This document shows, piece after piece, positions 33,859 to 33,904 of a DNA stretch of 33,904 nucleotides. The number at the start of each line of letters is the position of its first letter. The first letter of the stretch is position 1. Origin of the DNA: an uncultured Collinsella sp. GTDB taxonomy: Bacteria; Actinomycetota; Coriobacteriia; Coriobacteriales; Coriobacteriaceae. A program made the translations under genes and the position numbers. The notes beneath the pieces were generated by a model, which saw only the letters and a program-made list of their open reading frames with translations, made no database searches and was not told the DNA's origin. The stretch lies in assembly GCA_934655755.1 (NCBI GenBank), contig CAKUHA010000014.1, forward strand, positions 1-33,904, read 5' to 3'.

Positions 33859-33904
33859 ATTACAGTCGAGATTGTCAGCCCGGGCCCGTCTCGGGCTACG
33901 ATTG

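Overview
The window looks like chromosome from a high-GC Coriobacteriia species, most probably Collinsella. This is inference from gene content, not a database match. The supporting signs are the actinobacterial heat-shock order dnaK-grpE-dnaJ-hspR with a separate clpB, a NiaR-controlled nadABC operon, a huge sortase-anchored surface protein beside a LytTR two-component pair, GC-rich coding DNA with very long antisense shadow frames, and many small palindromic repeats between genes. No tRNA, rRNA, CRISPR array, insertion sequence or prophage was recognised.

Layout. 1-1319 (minus): the membrane half of an AgrC-like sensor kinase, cut by the window edge, and its LytTR response regulator. 1562-7801 (plus): a 2,079-residue cell-wall-anchored protein. 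7917-11868 (plus): the de novo NAD operon nadA-nadB-nadC-niaR behind a 44-base perfect palindrome that is probably the NiaR operator. 12066-12251 (minus): a 2[4Fe-4S] ferredoxin. 12661-17090 (plus): dnaK, grpE, a zinc-finger-less dnaJ and hspR. 17389-19689 (plus): an aconitase-family hydratase. 19705-22022: a repeat-rich accessory island with two divergent small membrane-anchored or secreted unknowns. 22087-24828 (plus): clpB, behind the same promoter/operator motif as dnaK. 24963-26708 (plus): a tiny proline-rich protein and an orphan AAA/DUF4143-type ATPase behind a 26-bp perfect inverted repeat. 26803-28302 (minus): a single-pass membrane protein. 28531-30282 (minus): a TetR regulator followed by a polytopic membrane protein. 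30473-33701 (plus), divergent from TetR across twin operators: a 925-residue Fe-S/FAD oxidoreductase and a HypA nickel chaperone.

How the parts fit. NiaR is the last gene of the operon it probably represses. HspR probably represses both dnaK and clpB through a motif found upstream of each (ATCTTATAT, five bases, GACTTAGATTT). The TetR protein probably controls both divergent arms of its locus. The surface protein is divergent from the LytTR system and may be one of its targets.

The least expected signal is non-coding. Two arrays (19935-20069 and 21807-22022) are built from a 15-bp sequence that alternates in orientation every 40 bases. This gives five 55-base hairpins whose arm differences are mostly G-U compatible on the plus strand only. 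They sit among four ACCACCACA-type hairpins. Other palindromes in the window share a GGGAC-type core but carry different, self-complementary outer arms.
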